From Odontocerum albicorne (taxonomy: Eukaryota > Arthropoda > Insecta > Trichoptera > Odontoceridae), in NCBI GenBank assembly GCA_949825065.1, contig OX463859.1, positions 11,309,606 through 11,373,605 on the forward strand: a stretch of 64,000 nucleotides of DNA, given 5' to 3'. Shown here one piece after another: positions 1 through 10,100 of the stretch; position 1 is the stretch's first letter; every line of letters starts with the position of its first letter. The notes below the pieces were generated by a model. The model saw only the letters and a list, made by a program, of their open reading frames with translations, searched no databases and had not been told where the DNA came from. The position numbers were made by a program, and so were the translations under genes.

Positions 1-275
1 TATAGTATATGAGTTGCATAGTGTTTTTGTCGTCATAATAATCCCCCAGACAAGGCTTTGTTATTGACATTATGAAATAATGTAAAGAACAAAATTACCG
101 AGGTGTTATAATGTTGAAAATTATCTAAAAACCAGAACATTAATCATGCAATAAAACGAAAGCATAATTAAGACGAAAGTTTACAAACAATTCCTGGTGG
201 TTAAAACACACATTTCGTCACGCCTTTTCCCTGCCAGACTCTCATCGAAATTCTCATATTTTACATTCCCTTATT
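1..275. repeat. Dispersed repeat fragment (family B), no gene
   Basis: AT-rich sequence with no supportable gene. It resembles 18130-18240 and parts of 27320-27960. All three share an AAGACGAAAG-like segment, an 'aattcctg-tgg' segment and then a 'cctttccctgcca'-like segment that leads into LINE A tail sequence elsewhere. I infer a decayed copy of a repeat that normally sits beside LINE A 3' ends. Boundaries are approximate. Confidence 0.4.
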
Positions 276-279
276 TCAA

Positions 280-508
280 CGGTCGTCCATTAGCACCACT
301 TCGTGCCAAACGTACAACGGCCGTCCATTAGCACCACTTCGTACCAAACGTACAACGGCCGTCCATTAGCACCACTTCGTATCAAACGTACAACGGCCGT
401 CCATTAGCACCACTTCGTACCAAACGTACAACGGCCGTCCATTAGCACCACTTCGTACCAAACGTACAACGGCCGTCCATTAGCACCACTTCGTACCAAA
501 CGTACAAT
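280..508. repeat. 38-bp tandem repeat, six copies
   Basis: Six head-to-tail copies of a 38-bp unit (ACGGCCGTCCATTAGCACCA...CGTACA). The first copy differs at a few sites; the others differ by single bases. The unit is richer in GC than its surroundings. Near identity between copies implies recent amplification or homogenisation. No open frame or gene is associated. Confidence 0.95.
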
Positions 509-774
509 TTTAATTTGTTTTGTTAGTATTCGTTTGTCCTCAATACCGTAAATATTTTAAGATGTCTTTCTTTGTCGTACTTAATTCATTCATTTCTATG
601 GTATCGCTTAACATACGAGTAAATCAAATTTATCAACTTATCAAATATACACTTTTAATTTTTTTTGTTAGTATTTGTTTGTTATTCATTCCCAAACTAT
701 TTGAGAGTGCCCCTCTGTCTCCTACCTCTTTCATCCCTTTTTATGGTATATAATCCTCAACATATATTTTTTCA
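509..774. other. AT-rich stretch without a gene
   Basis: Low-complexity AT-rich DNA. Two similar 30-base segments (about 507 and 652, TTTTAATTTGTTTTGTTAGT and a close variant) show an internal duplication. The short open frame through here has no recognisable features. Confidence 0.5.
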
Positions 775-1135
775 TCGTACAAATATGTCGAGGAGTGTGA
801 CCGCGATACAATATTGTCACCAGCCTCAGTAATCGTACAAATATGTCGAGGCGTGTGACCGCGATACAATATTGTCATCAGCCTCAGTAATCGAGCCTTC
901 GGGTCGAGAACCACTTGAGTAGGTAAGTACAGTTCGCTACAGTACGTGTCTGAAATACTACCGCACATGGACAGGTTACAACATTCGCACACTTCTAACA
1001 GATACGAATATTGATATAAAAAACTCTTATTATGTGTTATATGAAAAACATCAGCAATTAGACGACTGTATGTTTTAAAAATATTCGCCATTCCAAAGCC
1101 AATCTCGAGCTGCTCGTCCACGCCGATCCTGTCAT
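775..1135. repeat. Dispersed repeat H with a 58-bp tandem duplication
   Basis: Bases 775-832 and 833-890 are near-identical 58-bp copies. The following sequence (about 890-1040) is clearly related to 18955-19150 and, more distantly, to 33390-33485. Shared landmarks are 'cagcctcagtaatcgag', 'cgggtcgagaacca' and 'gttcgctac'. The function of this family is unknown. A 126-residue minus-strand open frame through it matches nothing I know and is probably incidental. Confidence 0.7.
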
Positions 1136-1394
1136 ATTCTATGAGAGAACAGCCCGACCCTATATGCGCAGACCCTCCCGTACGTTCACCTCATCTACAA
1201 ATCACATGCTCGACAGGACTTTGTTTTTAGTTGAAGCGTTACAAAACCGAGATAAAGTGACATTTGTTTTTGTAGTAGTATACAAAAAAAAGATTAAATA
1301 AACAAAAGATCAGTATGATTTTGAAATTTTCAAACGAACCCTCAAGAATGAAAATAATTCAATACTTATTTTAAAACAAAACTTGTTGAGAATC

Positions 1395-2110
1395 TGACTA
1401 TACTCCGAAAGACTGGAACAGTGCAGTGATGATTCCGCTATTTAAAGGGAAGGGTGCAAGAATGGAGTGTGGAAATCACAGAGCCATTCATTCGAGTAAT
1501 GGAGTGTAGTAATTAAACTTTATGAAAAAATTTGATAAAAATACTAAGAAGAAAAACTAATAACAAAGTATGGGATCCTCTGAATGCCTTTCTAAGTAGA
1601 GGATAGTCAGTGGAACGAGATAAGGACAAGCTATGGAACATATATAACGAAGAAGATTTGGAATGTAAAGTTATACGTAGTATTGCGTCATTATACCCCG
1701 AAAGAAGAGCACGTGTTCGAGGGAATGGTACCTTGTCTGAATGGATACATTTTTCGAAAGGAGGAAAATTTGTTGTGTTGGCAGAAAGTAAAGAGTAATG
1801 GAGGAGTTTGATAAGTAAATTGTATGAGATATGCAAAAAAAAAGATCTGAAAGTGAATGTTGCAAAAGCCGAATCAGTGGTGACAGAAAAGTGTGAAAGG
1901 AAAGTCAATGCAACATATGGGTGAATAATGAAAGATTGGAAAATGTTGAAGAGTTATTATTTGGCTAGTATTTTCTCAGATAATGGAAGAGTTCAGAAAG
2001 ATATCAAATGCCTTGTGGCGTAAGAAAACAAAGTCAATTGGCACTAAAACATATATACTCGAACCAGACAGAATGAAAAACTGTTAAGATGATAGTCCAA
2101 AATAATTCTT
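1395..2110 (+). pseudogene. LINE A reverse transcriptase remnant
   Basis: Decayed non-LTR retrotransposon. The plus strand reads DWNSAVMIPLFKGKG followed by ECGNHRAI, the typical start of the fingers/palm region of a non-LTR reverse transcriptase. After a gap come segments such as SLYPERRARVRGNGTLSEW and then the sequence leading to 'NNERLENVE', all from the same enzyme. Stops and frameshifts break it repeatedly, and the YADD region is missing or unrecognisable. I use LINE A for the family whose tails recur, mostly inverted, across the window. The clade is uncertain. Confidence 0.75.
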
Positions 2111-2224
2111 AGTTGACAGATTTGATGATTAGGAAGAAAAAAAAACGTGGAAAAATTCTTAGATAAATTGCAAATACGCTGCAGATGTAAAGACGTTAAA
2201 AAAATTTATCTCTAAATGCTGTAA

Positions 2225-2624
2225 CATTAATTGTGATTTTATTATTTTTATTGTAAATTTAACTTCAAATTAAAAGGTTGTTAAAATGTTGCATAACTTG
2301 ATTCCTAAATAATTCTAAAGAAGTTTTTTCGTACGGCTAGGTTAACAACATATGATAAAATTTAAAACATAATCCTCAATTCGTCGATAAAGGTTAAACA
2401 AATACATACTATACGTATACCAAACAACTTCTTACATTATGAAATTTAAATAATGATCCTCTTCTATCGCAACATATTATCATGTATGTAAAATAACTTT
2501 GGAAAAAACAAAATGTATTTTTAATCAAATAAGTGTACTTTTTATCATTTGCGAATAATGAGATGAAGTACGTCAATATCAAAGTCCCCTTCCTCTTGCT
2601 CTTCTCAGCTGATTTAGCCAGTAA
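2225..2624. repeat. Left part of a composite dispersed repeat
   Basis: Homologous to 20825-21212. Both contain 'caaattaaaaggt-gtt', 'ttgcataact', 'catcctcaatt' and 'cattatgaaattt' in the same order. The homology resumes at 3175, after the Helitron-type insertion. It carries no gene. Confidence 0.75.
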
Positions 2625-3174
2625 TCTATATAAATAAAAATGTAAATGTTCGTATGTAGAAAATGACTAATATCCAAAAGTTCTCTACCGATAGCTTTGA
2701 AATTTTGACAAAAGTTGCCATTCGTGCAATCTGCAATTTAGTGATGTCAAAATAAGAATTGGTTGAAAAAGTATTTCCCAATATTCAAATCAATTATAAG
2801 AATCACGATTGGCTGAGTGAACGAGCTATTGTTGGCGCCAAGAACAAAGACGTCTACGAACTTACCAATATTATTCAGTTCCTTTTTTAATGTTTCGCAA
2901 TTTTAAATGTTTTTGTTATGACTTTCTTTCTTCTTATTTAGTGAAATCGATAATTTATTTGAATTCAAATCATATCGTGAATTGACTTCTTGGAGTGACG
3001 CGATCATTTGCGAGCATGGCGAAAAACGCGACAGACTGAGAGTGGCTGAAAGACATAAAAAATATTGTATACCCACAAGCATTGTGAAATTAAACATAAT
3101 TAAAACGTGTGCTTTATCTTTCTTTCTTTTCCATTTAACCAGACTGAGGCACAGCAACGCGCGGCCACAGCTAG
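2625..3174 (+). mobile_element. Helitron-type non-autonomous element (550 bp)
   Basis: The element starts TCTATATAAATAAAAATG and ends GCTAG (fits CTRR). It lies exactly between A2624 and T3175 with no target duplication. The paralogous uninterrupted copy at 21201-21230 reads straight across the junction, with the break between A21212 and T21213. TC...CTRR ends and A|T insertion are the defining Helitron signature. A GC-rich segment just before the 3' end is where the Helitron hairpin is expected, though only a weak stem is visible. No Rep/helicase is encoded. The internal 74-residue open frame is unrecognised. Confidence 0.8.
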
Positions 3175-3345
3175 TAATGATAATAAAAATAATAATGTGT
3201 ACTTAAATATCATCACCCTGTGTCCCTGAAGGCTGGTAAGAGACAATAGATCTCCAAACTTTTATATCCAAGCACATACTTTTCGTCTCCTACACATTCA
3301 TATAACTCGTCATGTATTTACATAATGCACTTGTGTATAGAGAAC
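3175..3345. repeat. Right part of the composite repeat with LINE A tail
   Basis: Continues the homology with 21213-21320. It includes 'gtgtccct', 'atctccaaacttttatatcc' and 'actcgtcatgta'. Here the last segment is present once; at 21.3-22.1 kb the equivalent segment is amplified into an 84-bp array. Confidence 0.7.
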
Positions 3346-3379
3346 TTTTTTAAAACCAATACTATTCATCTTATTTAAA

Positions 3380-3540
3380 GTCAATCTACTCTTTGGAGTT
3401 GCCGATCATCATTGCTATCTTGATATTTAAGGTAGCAGCTATGAACAAAGATATGGCACAACAGTGAAACCACTCCACTTAATTCTTCAACCACGAGATG
3501 TGTCATCTTGCCGTTCTTATTATCACCTGCGAATCAGTTA
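3380..3540. repeat. Dispersed repeat J, copy 1
   Basis: About 160 bases clearly related to 24845-25010: both contain GGAGTTGCCGATCATCATTG, 'gcagctgtgaacaaagat' variants and a 'cttcgacc' segment. Its nature is unknown. It could be part of a LINE coding region, but both copies are decayed. Confidence 0.6.
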
Positions 3541-3653
3541 AAAAAATAATATTGTATTTTTTGATGCAAATATAATAAGAAAAAAATATTATTTAAAATA
3601 ATATTTTTTTGCATCATTCTCTTACTTTTCCCTTTCGACGACAGATAATACTC

Positions 3654-3873
3654 GACCTACGTAGCTTAATTGGTAAGACGCTTGTCTCCCAGCCCAGAGG
3701 TGGCGGGTTTGATTCCCGTTGGAACCCGATTTAAAAAAAAAGGTTTTTTGCTTGGTTTTCACTCAAGGTCTCTTTAACATCTTTCTGGTTGTTTGGAAGA
3801 TATTGCCTTATGGCAATAAGTTCGCCAAGGTATACTGTATACAATGGAAGTGTAATAATACAATACAATAATA
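3654..3873 (+). mobile_element. tRNA-derived SINE, nearly complete
   Basis: The head has a Pol III A box (TAGCTTAATTGG, about 3662) and a B box (GGTTTGATTCC, about 3709), spaced as in a tRNA. A tRNA-unrelated body follows. The 3' tail has a 'ctggttgtttggaagatattgcc' segment, a 'tggcaataag' segment and a terminal CAATACAATA run. The same tail ends LINE E copies. It is a retroposon and not a tRNA gene, because no cloverleaf 3' half follows the B box. Confidence 0.85.
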
Positions 3874-4689
3874 CTCCTCTATCTCTATTCATATGTTTCA
3901 AGATATAAGTTTTCTATAAATGACAAATTATTGCAATGATGCCTCATATTACACATTGCATATCTGCACCACCTAAAAAGTCCTTTAAAAGACGTGTCAA
4001 AAATGTAACTAAATATTTCTTAATTTTCATGTATTAGTTAAAATAATCTGGAATAAAAATATTTCAATATAAAACATATCCTTTTATACAATATCTCTGG
4101 TGAAAATATTATAGAATCAGATTCTTCAAGTAATACAAATTTAGCTCGTCTTCGGATCCTTGAAAAAGTAGAGAATCGTTTTTTTTTTTCTTTTGTTTCA
4201 ATTAAAGAAAAGCATATTTTTTCTCGTTAAAAATCCAAATAATTCTTACTTTGTTTTTTTTTTTGGTGATAGATAATACTTTCCGTTTTCTATTCTTCTT
4301 ATTCAAGATATAAGTTCTCTATCAATGACAAATAAATGCTACGATACTAAAAATTATGTTAATATTATACTAAAAAATTATGTCACATTATTTGTCCAAA
4401 GTAAGCTGGCTTCCTCCTCATGATGGTGAATAATATTTCCTTATATTTATGCAATCGTTTCAACATATCATTATTACGGACAAGTTCAACCTACGAAACT
4501 CAAAGCATTCTTCGACAGCTCAACATTTCAAAAGCTTCTAGTGTCTTTATAGTAGCCTGAGTAAGTTTTAATTTTCATCACAACGCAAATTGAGATTGTA
4601 CTCATTCTTGCAAAGGAAGCATTTGCTAATTTCTATTATAAATTTGATCTATTTTATGAGAATATTACTTTAAACACCTACTGTTTTGT
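3874..4689. other. AT-rich intergenic stretch
   Basis: No supportable gene or clear repeat. 'caagatataagtt-tctat' followed by 'aatgacaaat' occurs at about 3899 and again at about 4304, so part of it is a local duplication. Homopolymer T and A runs are common. Confidence 0.4.
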
Positions 4690-4775
4690 GCGTCTAGTTC
4701 ACAACCAGTAGCATTTGTAAGATGCTTGTCTACCAACCAAAAAGTTCCGGGTTTTATTCCCTTTGGTACCTACTT
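4690..4775 (+). mobile_element. SINE head fragment
   Basis: tRNA-like head: 'aagatgcttgtctaccaacc', then a B-box-like 'gggttttattccc'. No SINE tail follows. From 4766 the sequence belongs to the composite repeat shared with 9030. Confidence 0.5.
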
Positions 4776-5930
4776 TTTTAGAAGAGTTGAATAAAGTGAA
4801 TGGGTGAATGTGAATTTATAATTGACGTTTTAATTAGACTGAAGAATAGCTTTCTGCTATAGTTTAAGAATGTAGGACGAATACATTTTAAAGATTTAGA
4901 AATCAAACATTCAGTGCAAATATGAGAAGAAAGCTTTGAGATTTTGGTGGATATGCAATGACGATTAAATCCGTTGTTTATAACTTACAGTCTGAGAAGA
5001 ATATTTGGCTGACGCCAGAAGACACCCCATTAGCAAACACATTGAACCAATCAAAGGGATTCTGGATTCAGGGATCGGATCCCTGACCGAGAATATGAAG
5101 ACAAGCAGGAGAATCAACTTCATCTCTGAAAACATAAAAAAATTACAGTGCAAATTCTTTCTTTTTATCAACTTCTAATATCTTTCCTAGACTAGATCAG
5201 TGCTTCTCAGACTTTCTGTGTTAATGGACTAGTTATTTTATTCCAATAAATCGTTGACCAGTTTGTTCATGACATTCATGCGTGTACGTGTAGATACGAT
5301 CACAATATTTCTTTGTCAGTCTAGGCACATAGAATACAACGCCAGATTTTCTAATGTCGAAACACATTCCTCGTCTCTTCTATACCCATACACCTCTTCA
5401 TAACACTCCTACGATTAGTTTGATTTTTTACGTTTCCATCTTTCAAAATATTTTCTTTGGTTATCTCTACCTGTCATTTTCCTTGAATTTTCTAATTGTG
5501 TTTTTTGTTCGTCCGTTTTCTTGCATTCGTTCTACATGCCCAAACATATTATAGAGGTCTTTTTCAACACAGGCTGACTTAGGTGAACATTTATCCCTAA
5601 TTACTTCATTCCATATTATGTCAAGCATTGCCATCACATGAACTCATCTACATAATTTATTCAGCTCCTTGCAGTCTTACCCACGTCCACGGTTCACTCC
5701 CATTCATTAAAATTGGTACTATAACACTATTGTGGACTTCATCCTAGAAGTATTATTATTATGATTGTTTTAAAATAAAAAGCACCAAATTTATTTAAAA
5801 TAAAAAACACAATTATTTAATTTTCTGACTGAGTTAGGAAGTCAAATAAAATGACAAAAATGTTTTTACAAAAAATAAGTCGAACGGTGCATTTTAAATT
5901 CATAATTCGTCTAATCACACACATTAGTTC
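4766..5930. repeat. Composite repeat K, copy 1
   Basis: About 1.1 kb homologous to 9031-10100 plus 11318-11400. Shared segments run in order from GGTACCTA through 'ctgacgccagaagac', 'gagaatatgaagacaagcag', a LINE A tail and 'ctgactgagtt-ggaagtc'. The first copy lacks the mariner found in the second, so it serves as the paralogous empty site near 5800-5815. Overall identity looks high enough for a fairly recent duplication or dispersal. Confidence 0.85.
5270..5745 (-). pseudogene. LINE A 3' end (inverted)
   Basis: Reverse complement of a LINE A tail. Diagnostic plus-strand phrases are 'cattcgttctacatgcccaaac' (reverse strand of a WFGHVER-like region), 'ccacgtccacggttcactcc' and 'ttggtactataacact'. 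5'-truncated and full of stops. It forms part of composite repeat K. Confidence 0.65.
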
Positions 5931-5934
5931 AACC

Positions 5935-6230
5935 TCATCATGATATCAACCAACACATCAAAACCATCTCGAACAACTCCGCATCATACGTTTTATATTC
6001 GAATCTGTCATATAAATTTTAAATATTGGCAATTTGGTGTGACGGAATTTGTATCGGAGGGACAAGTTTTTTTTTATCCGAGCTTTGCACACTTTTTCTG
6101 TAAATTAACATCGTCTTTACCTTAGATACATGTAGTTGTTTCTTCTCCATCCCCATTGCCTCTAGAATTGAATTAAGTTCCTTAAATTGAAAATTGGCCA
6201 TACTTTGTTGGAAAGCTGTTCTTAGGGGGA
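5935..6230 (-). pseudogene. Exon-like remnant related to 11538-11726
   Basis: A minus-strand open frame (6019-6201) begins MANFQFKELNSILEAMGME. It aligns at DNA level with the start of the minus-strand frame at 11726 (MANKWNLNNSNHMEIAMEF). Both lie at corresponding places in composite repeat K. Similarity ends upstream of the ATG. The protein family is not recognised; a transposase N terminus is one possibility. Confidence 0.4.
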
Positions 6231-6823
6231 GCCAATTTAAAGGATGACACCGACAGAAAGTACCAGGTACTGTGACAATATTTTAAATTAAATTATTTAC
6301 TATCGGGTCTTACACAAGATCTTTAAAGATAAAGGAAGCTTAAGGAAATGAGCGAGCTGTAAGACTATCCCTTGTCGCCACAAGATCAGAGCTGCCGATT
6401 ATGCCGAAGGTAATCTTACATTAAGCTGCACGAAACTCCTCCCTGTTTCGAGAGATTCTACTTTATCTTCAGACTAAGAATGTGTGAATGAAGCTACCAT
6501 ATAAATTGAAACAGGGTGAAGGGATTATATAAAATTAAAAAGATTGCAGGTAAAACACTTGTGGTAAGGGAGAAATCAGAAGGGACATCAATAAGAAAAC
6601 CCCCGAGGGGAGTTTAAGCGCGCCCTGATACAAGGAAATAATTAGAAAGTATTAAACATTTACTAACATATTTGTGTTAGAGCAATGGCTAACGTTTTTT
6701 GAAAATGTATTTTTAGGAAGTTGATTTTCTCTCCAGGAGGACTCGCCATCATCACAACGAAAGTAGTAAATAGTACGCATAAAGCGAGAGGAGAATTATA
6801 CAAACTGGCACCGAGTGTCAGTT
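6231..6823. other. Unassigned stretch within repeat K
   Basis: No recognised gene. Somewhat higher GC than its surroundings. A small perfect palindrome (AAAC-CCC-GAG-GGG-AGTTT type, about 6598-6616) is visible. Confidence 0.4.
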
Positions 6824-7009
6824 TTAGGTAAAAATAAAATAAATAATTAATATTATAAATAAAATAAAACGTGCAAAAATACTCACTCGCTGTGATAATG
6901 TTCTGTCGAGAAATATAATAAGATTTCGATATTTTTTTCCAAATATATACTCGGGCGAAGAATAAAATTTATGAAAATTAAAATAAGTGGCATTGGCGTA
7001 CACAATCAC
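6824..7009 (-). pseudogene. Exon-like remnant with conserved 5' splice site
   Basis: The minus strand encodes a frame with SPEYIFGKKYRNLIIFLDR then a splice-donor-like GTGAGT at about 6892. The homologous stretch at 11400-11510 is frameshifted but keeps a donor-like GTAAGC at the same place. This suggests an ancestral intron-containing gene inside the repeat, probably transposon-borne. No family is recognised. Confidence 0.4.
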
Positions 7010-7655
7010 TTTTTAGATGCGTTAGTTTTCGGCCTAAATATGTAGCTGTGTGTATGGACAGGTAAGTAATATATGTTATTTTAAAAAAGTAGTAGTAATA
7101 TGTTATTTAAATAAAACCTCATGCTTTTACCAATACTTTCGATTCTTCCTCGACCTTTTTAAAAAACTAAAGTCCAAAAGTTATCAATATTAACAAGCTA
7201 AGAGCGTGTATGATATGGTGTTAAAAACTCTTTTCTGCGGAGTTTCGATGTACGAGATATTTCAATATTCCATTTTAATTTAAAATACTTAAAAAATTAC
7301 GAGATTTACCATTATGAACTACCCAAACCTTGATTTATTCAATATGAATGAATTAATTAATCTGACTCTAAATCATGTCAATACGAGTTATTGCGTATTT
7401 ACAGATTTTGACAGCCGACACCCGCCCGGCGAGATTCGGTTTGTTTCCGCAGTATTGTTAGCATCTCAGCTGATTGCTTATCCGCGAGATTCAAATTTCA
7501 TATAGTGGTGTGAGCGCGACATGTAAATAGGAAGTATGTTTTTAACTGAAAATTACTGTAATTCTTATCTCAACATCAACTCACACAAGCAACAAGTATC
7601 CCCACGATAGCTGAATTTGGGAATTTAGACTGAACAGTAGTCTTTACTCTCAAGA
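7010..7655. other. Unassigned stretch
   Basis: AT-rich. A 63-residue plus-strand frame (7314-7505) has no recognisable motif. A short GC-richer segment around 7410-7440 is unexplained. Confidence 0.35.
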
Positions 7656-7657
7656 TT

Positions 7658-7760
7658 TGATATGAGTTGGCTGCGAAACGGCTATAATTCCAGGGGATAG
7701 GTACATTCAATATGAGTTGGCTGCGAAACGGCTATAATTCCAGGGGACAGGTACATTCAA
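7658..7760. repeat. Tandem duplication, about 49 bp x 2
   Basis: Two adjacent copies of ATATGAGTTGGCTGCGAAAC... ending 'aggtacattca', differing by one base. No associated gene. Confidence 0.9.
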
Positions 7761-7908
7761 TAAAACAACTTATATATCTGCAATTTAAAACGAATTATAT
7801 TTCAAAAAAGATCCCACAGTTAAATAGGACACAATGAATTGCAATATCTAAGCTCCACGTTTAAGCTTTGTGAAAATATTCGAACCCCATAAAAGATGGA
7901 TCGCTAAG

Positions 7909-8012
7909 TCTACATCAACAAACATATGATCACTTAGCACATAAGAAATATCGGCAATTCTACATCAACAAACATATGATCACTTAGCACATAAGAAATA
8001 TCGGCAATTCTA
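7909..8012. repeat. Tandem duplication, about 50 bp x 2
   Basis: Two adjacent copies of a unit beginning TCTACATCAACAAACATATG and ending 'atatcggcaat'. No differences seen over the unit. Recent slippage or unequal exchange is likely. Confidence 0.9.
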
Positions 8013-8089
8013 CAACGACTACGCCGTAGACACAATAGTTGGATATATACACCCACTAAATGCGTACTAGGGATTCAAAAATTACCAGT

Positions 8090-8530
8090 TGGGCAGTTCT
8101 AATACAATAAATTATGGCTACCTTCTTTCAGTGAGTTTTCACAGAATACGACCTTTGATGCTCTGGGATTTAAGCGTCCAGCACGTGCGTTCAAAAACGT
8201 TGACGTATTTGTAGAAGCCAATTGCAGCCAGGCCTGCAAAGGGTCTGCGACACTTCCGGGTTGAACAATAGTTCGTCGTCTACGTACAAGCAATCAGGCC
8301 TGTACCGCGCCTTCACAGCGTCCTGAAGTCGTGGCGAGGGCGAACAGTGAGTGGGCTCGCAGCTCCAATCGCACAGCGTTGATGCTACTTTACAAGAATA
8401 CGGTATGTGATCGTACTGAGGAAGATATTGGTCGATCGTGGATTTTAGTGAACGAGCTTCCACTTCGATAAGTGCGCGTCTCTATTGACGACGCAGACCG
8501 CAATACGAACGATCGGTATCCCTTAGTTCA
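8090..8530 (-). other. GC-rich block with unrecognised minus-strand open frame
   Basis: Roughly balanced base composition in an otherwise AT-rich region. A 90-residue minus-strand frame (8191-8463) and an overlapping frame (8099-8293) together could encode about 120 residues with one frame change near 8250. It contains several Cys residues (SCKVASTLCDWSCEPTHC) but no motif I can name. It may be an exon fragment or a transposon segment; the sequence alone does not settle it. Confidence 0.3.
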
Positions 8531-8894
8531 AATAAACCAAAGTATGAATTGACGCACTTCTATAATCTCGCTAACATATGAAATTACTATTTGCACTTGG
8601 TCCAGAAAAGTCCCTCCGCGTCTCCTTCTACTCCTAGTCTCCCAAGTCTTGCTTCACGTTATACCATATAAAAGCCTCTGTCCCAATCAGCCAAGTGGCC
8701 TTCGCCCGTGCTGTTTAGTTCGCTAAATGATATTTGTTAACCGTGTCAACTACAATTTGGTACATGGCCTATCCATGGCAAACTTCTATCAAGAACGCTG
8801 TCTTCTAAATTTTCAAGTTTCTCCTTTTATTTTCAGTGTTCTTTCTGCTGTGGTGTGTTTCGGACCAAGTACATTTTGTAAAAGTCGATCTTCG

Positions 8895-9010
8895 CGATCA
8901 CTTTCATCCCTGATCCCTTAATACCGTATTCTCTCATGCATTGTCACCACATGTATTCTTCTAAGTGTGTGCATTTCTGCAGCACTCTGTATCCGACTCA
9001 TTTCAGTATT
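8895..9010 (-). pseudogene. LINE A fragment (inverted)
   Basis: Short inverted LINE A piece: 'ttcatccctgatccctta', 'cgtattctctcatgcattgtcacca', 'attcttctaagtgtgtgcat'. The same phrases occur in the other inverted LINE A tails. Confidence 0.55.
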
Positions 9011-9030
9011 TACGCATTATATTCCATTAG

Positions 9031-10100
9031 GTACCTATTTTTTTAGAAGAGTTGAATGAAGTGACTGGATGAATGGGAACTTGTGATAGACGTCTAATTA
9101 GACTAAAGAATAGCTTTCTGCTAACATATAGTTTGAGAATGTAGGACAAATAACTTATGAAAGATTTAGAAATCAAACATTCAGTGTAAATATGAGAAGA
9201 AAACTTTGAGATTTTGGTGAATATGTAATGACGTTAAAACCCATTGTTCATTACTTACAGTCAGTGAAGAGTGTTTGGCTGACGCCAGAAGACAACCCAT
9301 TAGCAACCACATTGAACCCATCAAGGGGATTCTCCTGGGCGGGCGCATCCCTGACCGAGAATATGAAGACAAGCAGGAGAATCAACTTCATCTCTGAAAA
9401 CATAAAAAAATTATAGTGCAAATTCTTTCTTTTTATCAACTTCTAATATCTTTCGTAGTATAGATCAGTGCTTTTCAAACTTTCTGTGTTTATGGACTAG
9501 TTATTTTATTCCAATAAATCGTTGATCAGTTTGTTTATGACATTCATGCGTGTAGTACGTGTACATACATACGATCATAATATTTATTTGTCAGTGTAGG
9601 CACACAGGATACAACGCCAGATACTCTAATTTCGAAACACATTCTGCGCCTCTTCTATACCCATACACCTTTTCATAATACTCCTATGATTAGTTTGATA
9701 TTTTACGTATCCATTTTTCAAAATATCATTTATTTTATCCATTCATATTTTCTTTGGTTATCTCTGCCTCGCATTTTCCTTGAATTTTCGTATTGTGTTT
9801 TTTGTTAGTCTGTTTTCATGCATTCGTTCTACATGCCCAAACCATCTTATATAGCTCTTCCTTATCGTACGTAATACATCAGCCTTAGGTGTACATTCAT
9901 CCCTTATCACTTATGGTAATTCCATATTCTGTCAAGTATTGCCATCACATTGTGTTACACGGTTTACTCTCATCACATTGTGTTACACGGTCTTCTCCCA
10001 TTGAAATTGGTACTAAAACACTGTTGTGGACTTCATTCTAGAAACATTTTTCTGATAATAGTTAAAAAACGGAGATCACCAAGTTCAAGTACATTTAATA
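9031..10100. repeat. Composite repeat K, copy 2 (left part)
   Basis: Homologous to 4766-5800 over its whole length, including the inverted LINE A tail (about 9560-10045). It is interrupted at 10101 by a mariner element and continues at 11318. Confidence 0.85.

Noticed and set aside
280..508. Regular 38-bp repeats resembling a CRISPR array
   Set aside because: The copies are directly adjacent with no unique spacers, and the setting is eukaryotic.
3654..3730. A tRNA gene
   Set aside because: A and B boxes are present, but the acceptor and T arms do not close and the sequence continues into a SINE body. The same holds for the other tRNA-like heads.
8090..8530. A host gene exon in the GC-rich block
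   Set aside because: Needs a frame change, has no convincing splice sites and no recognised domain. Kept only as an unassigned block.
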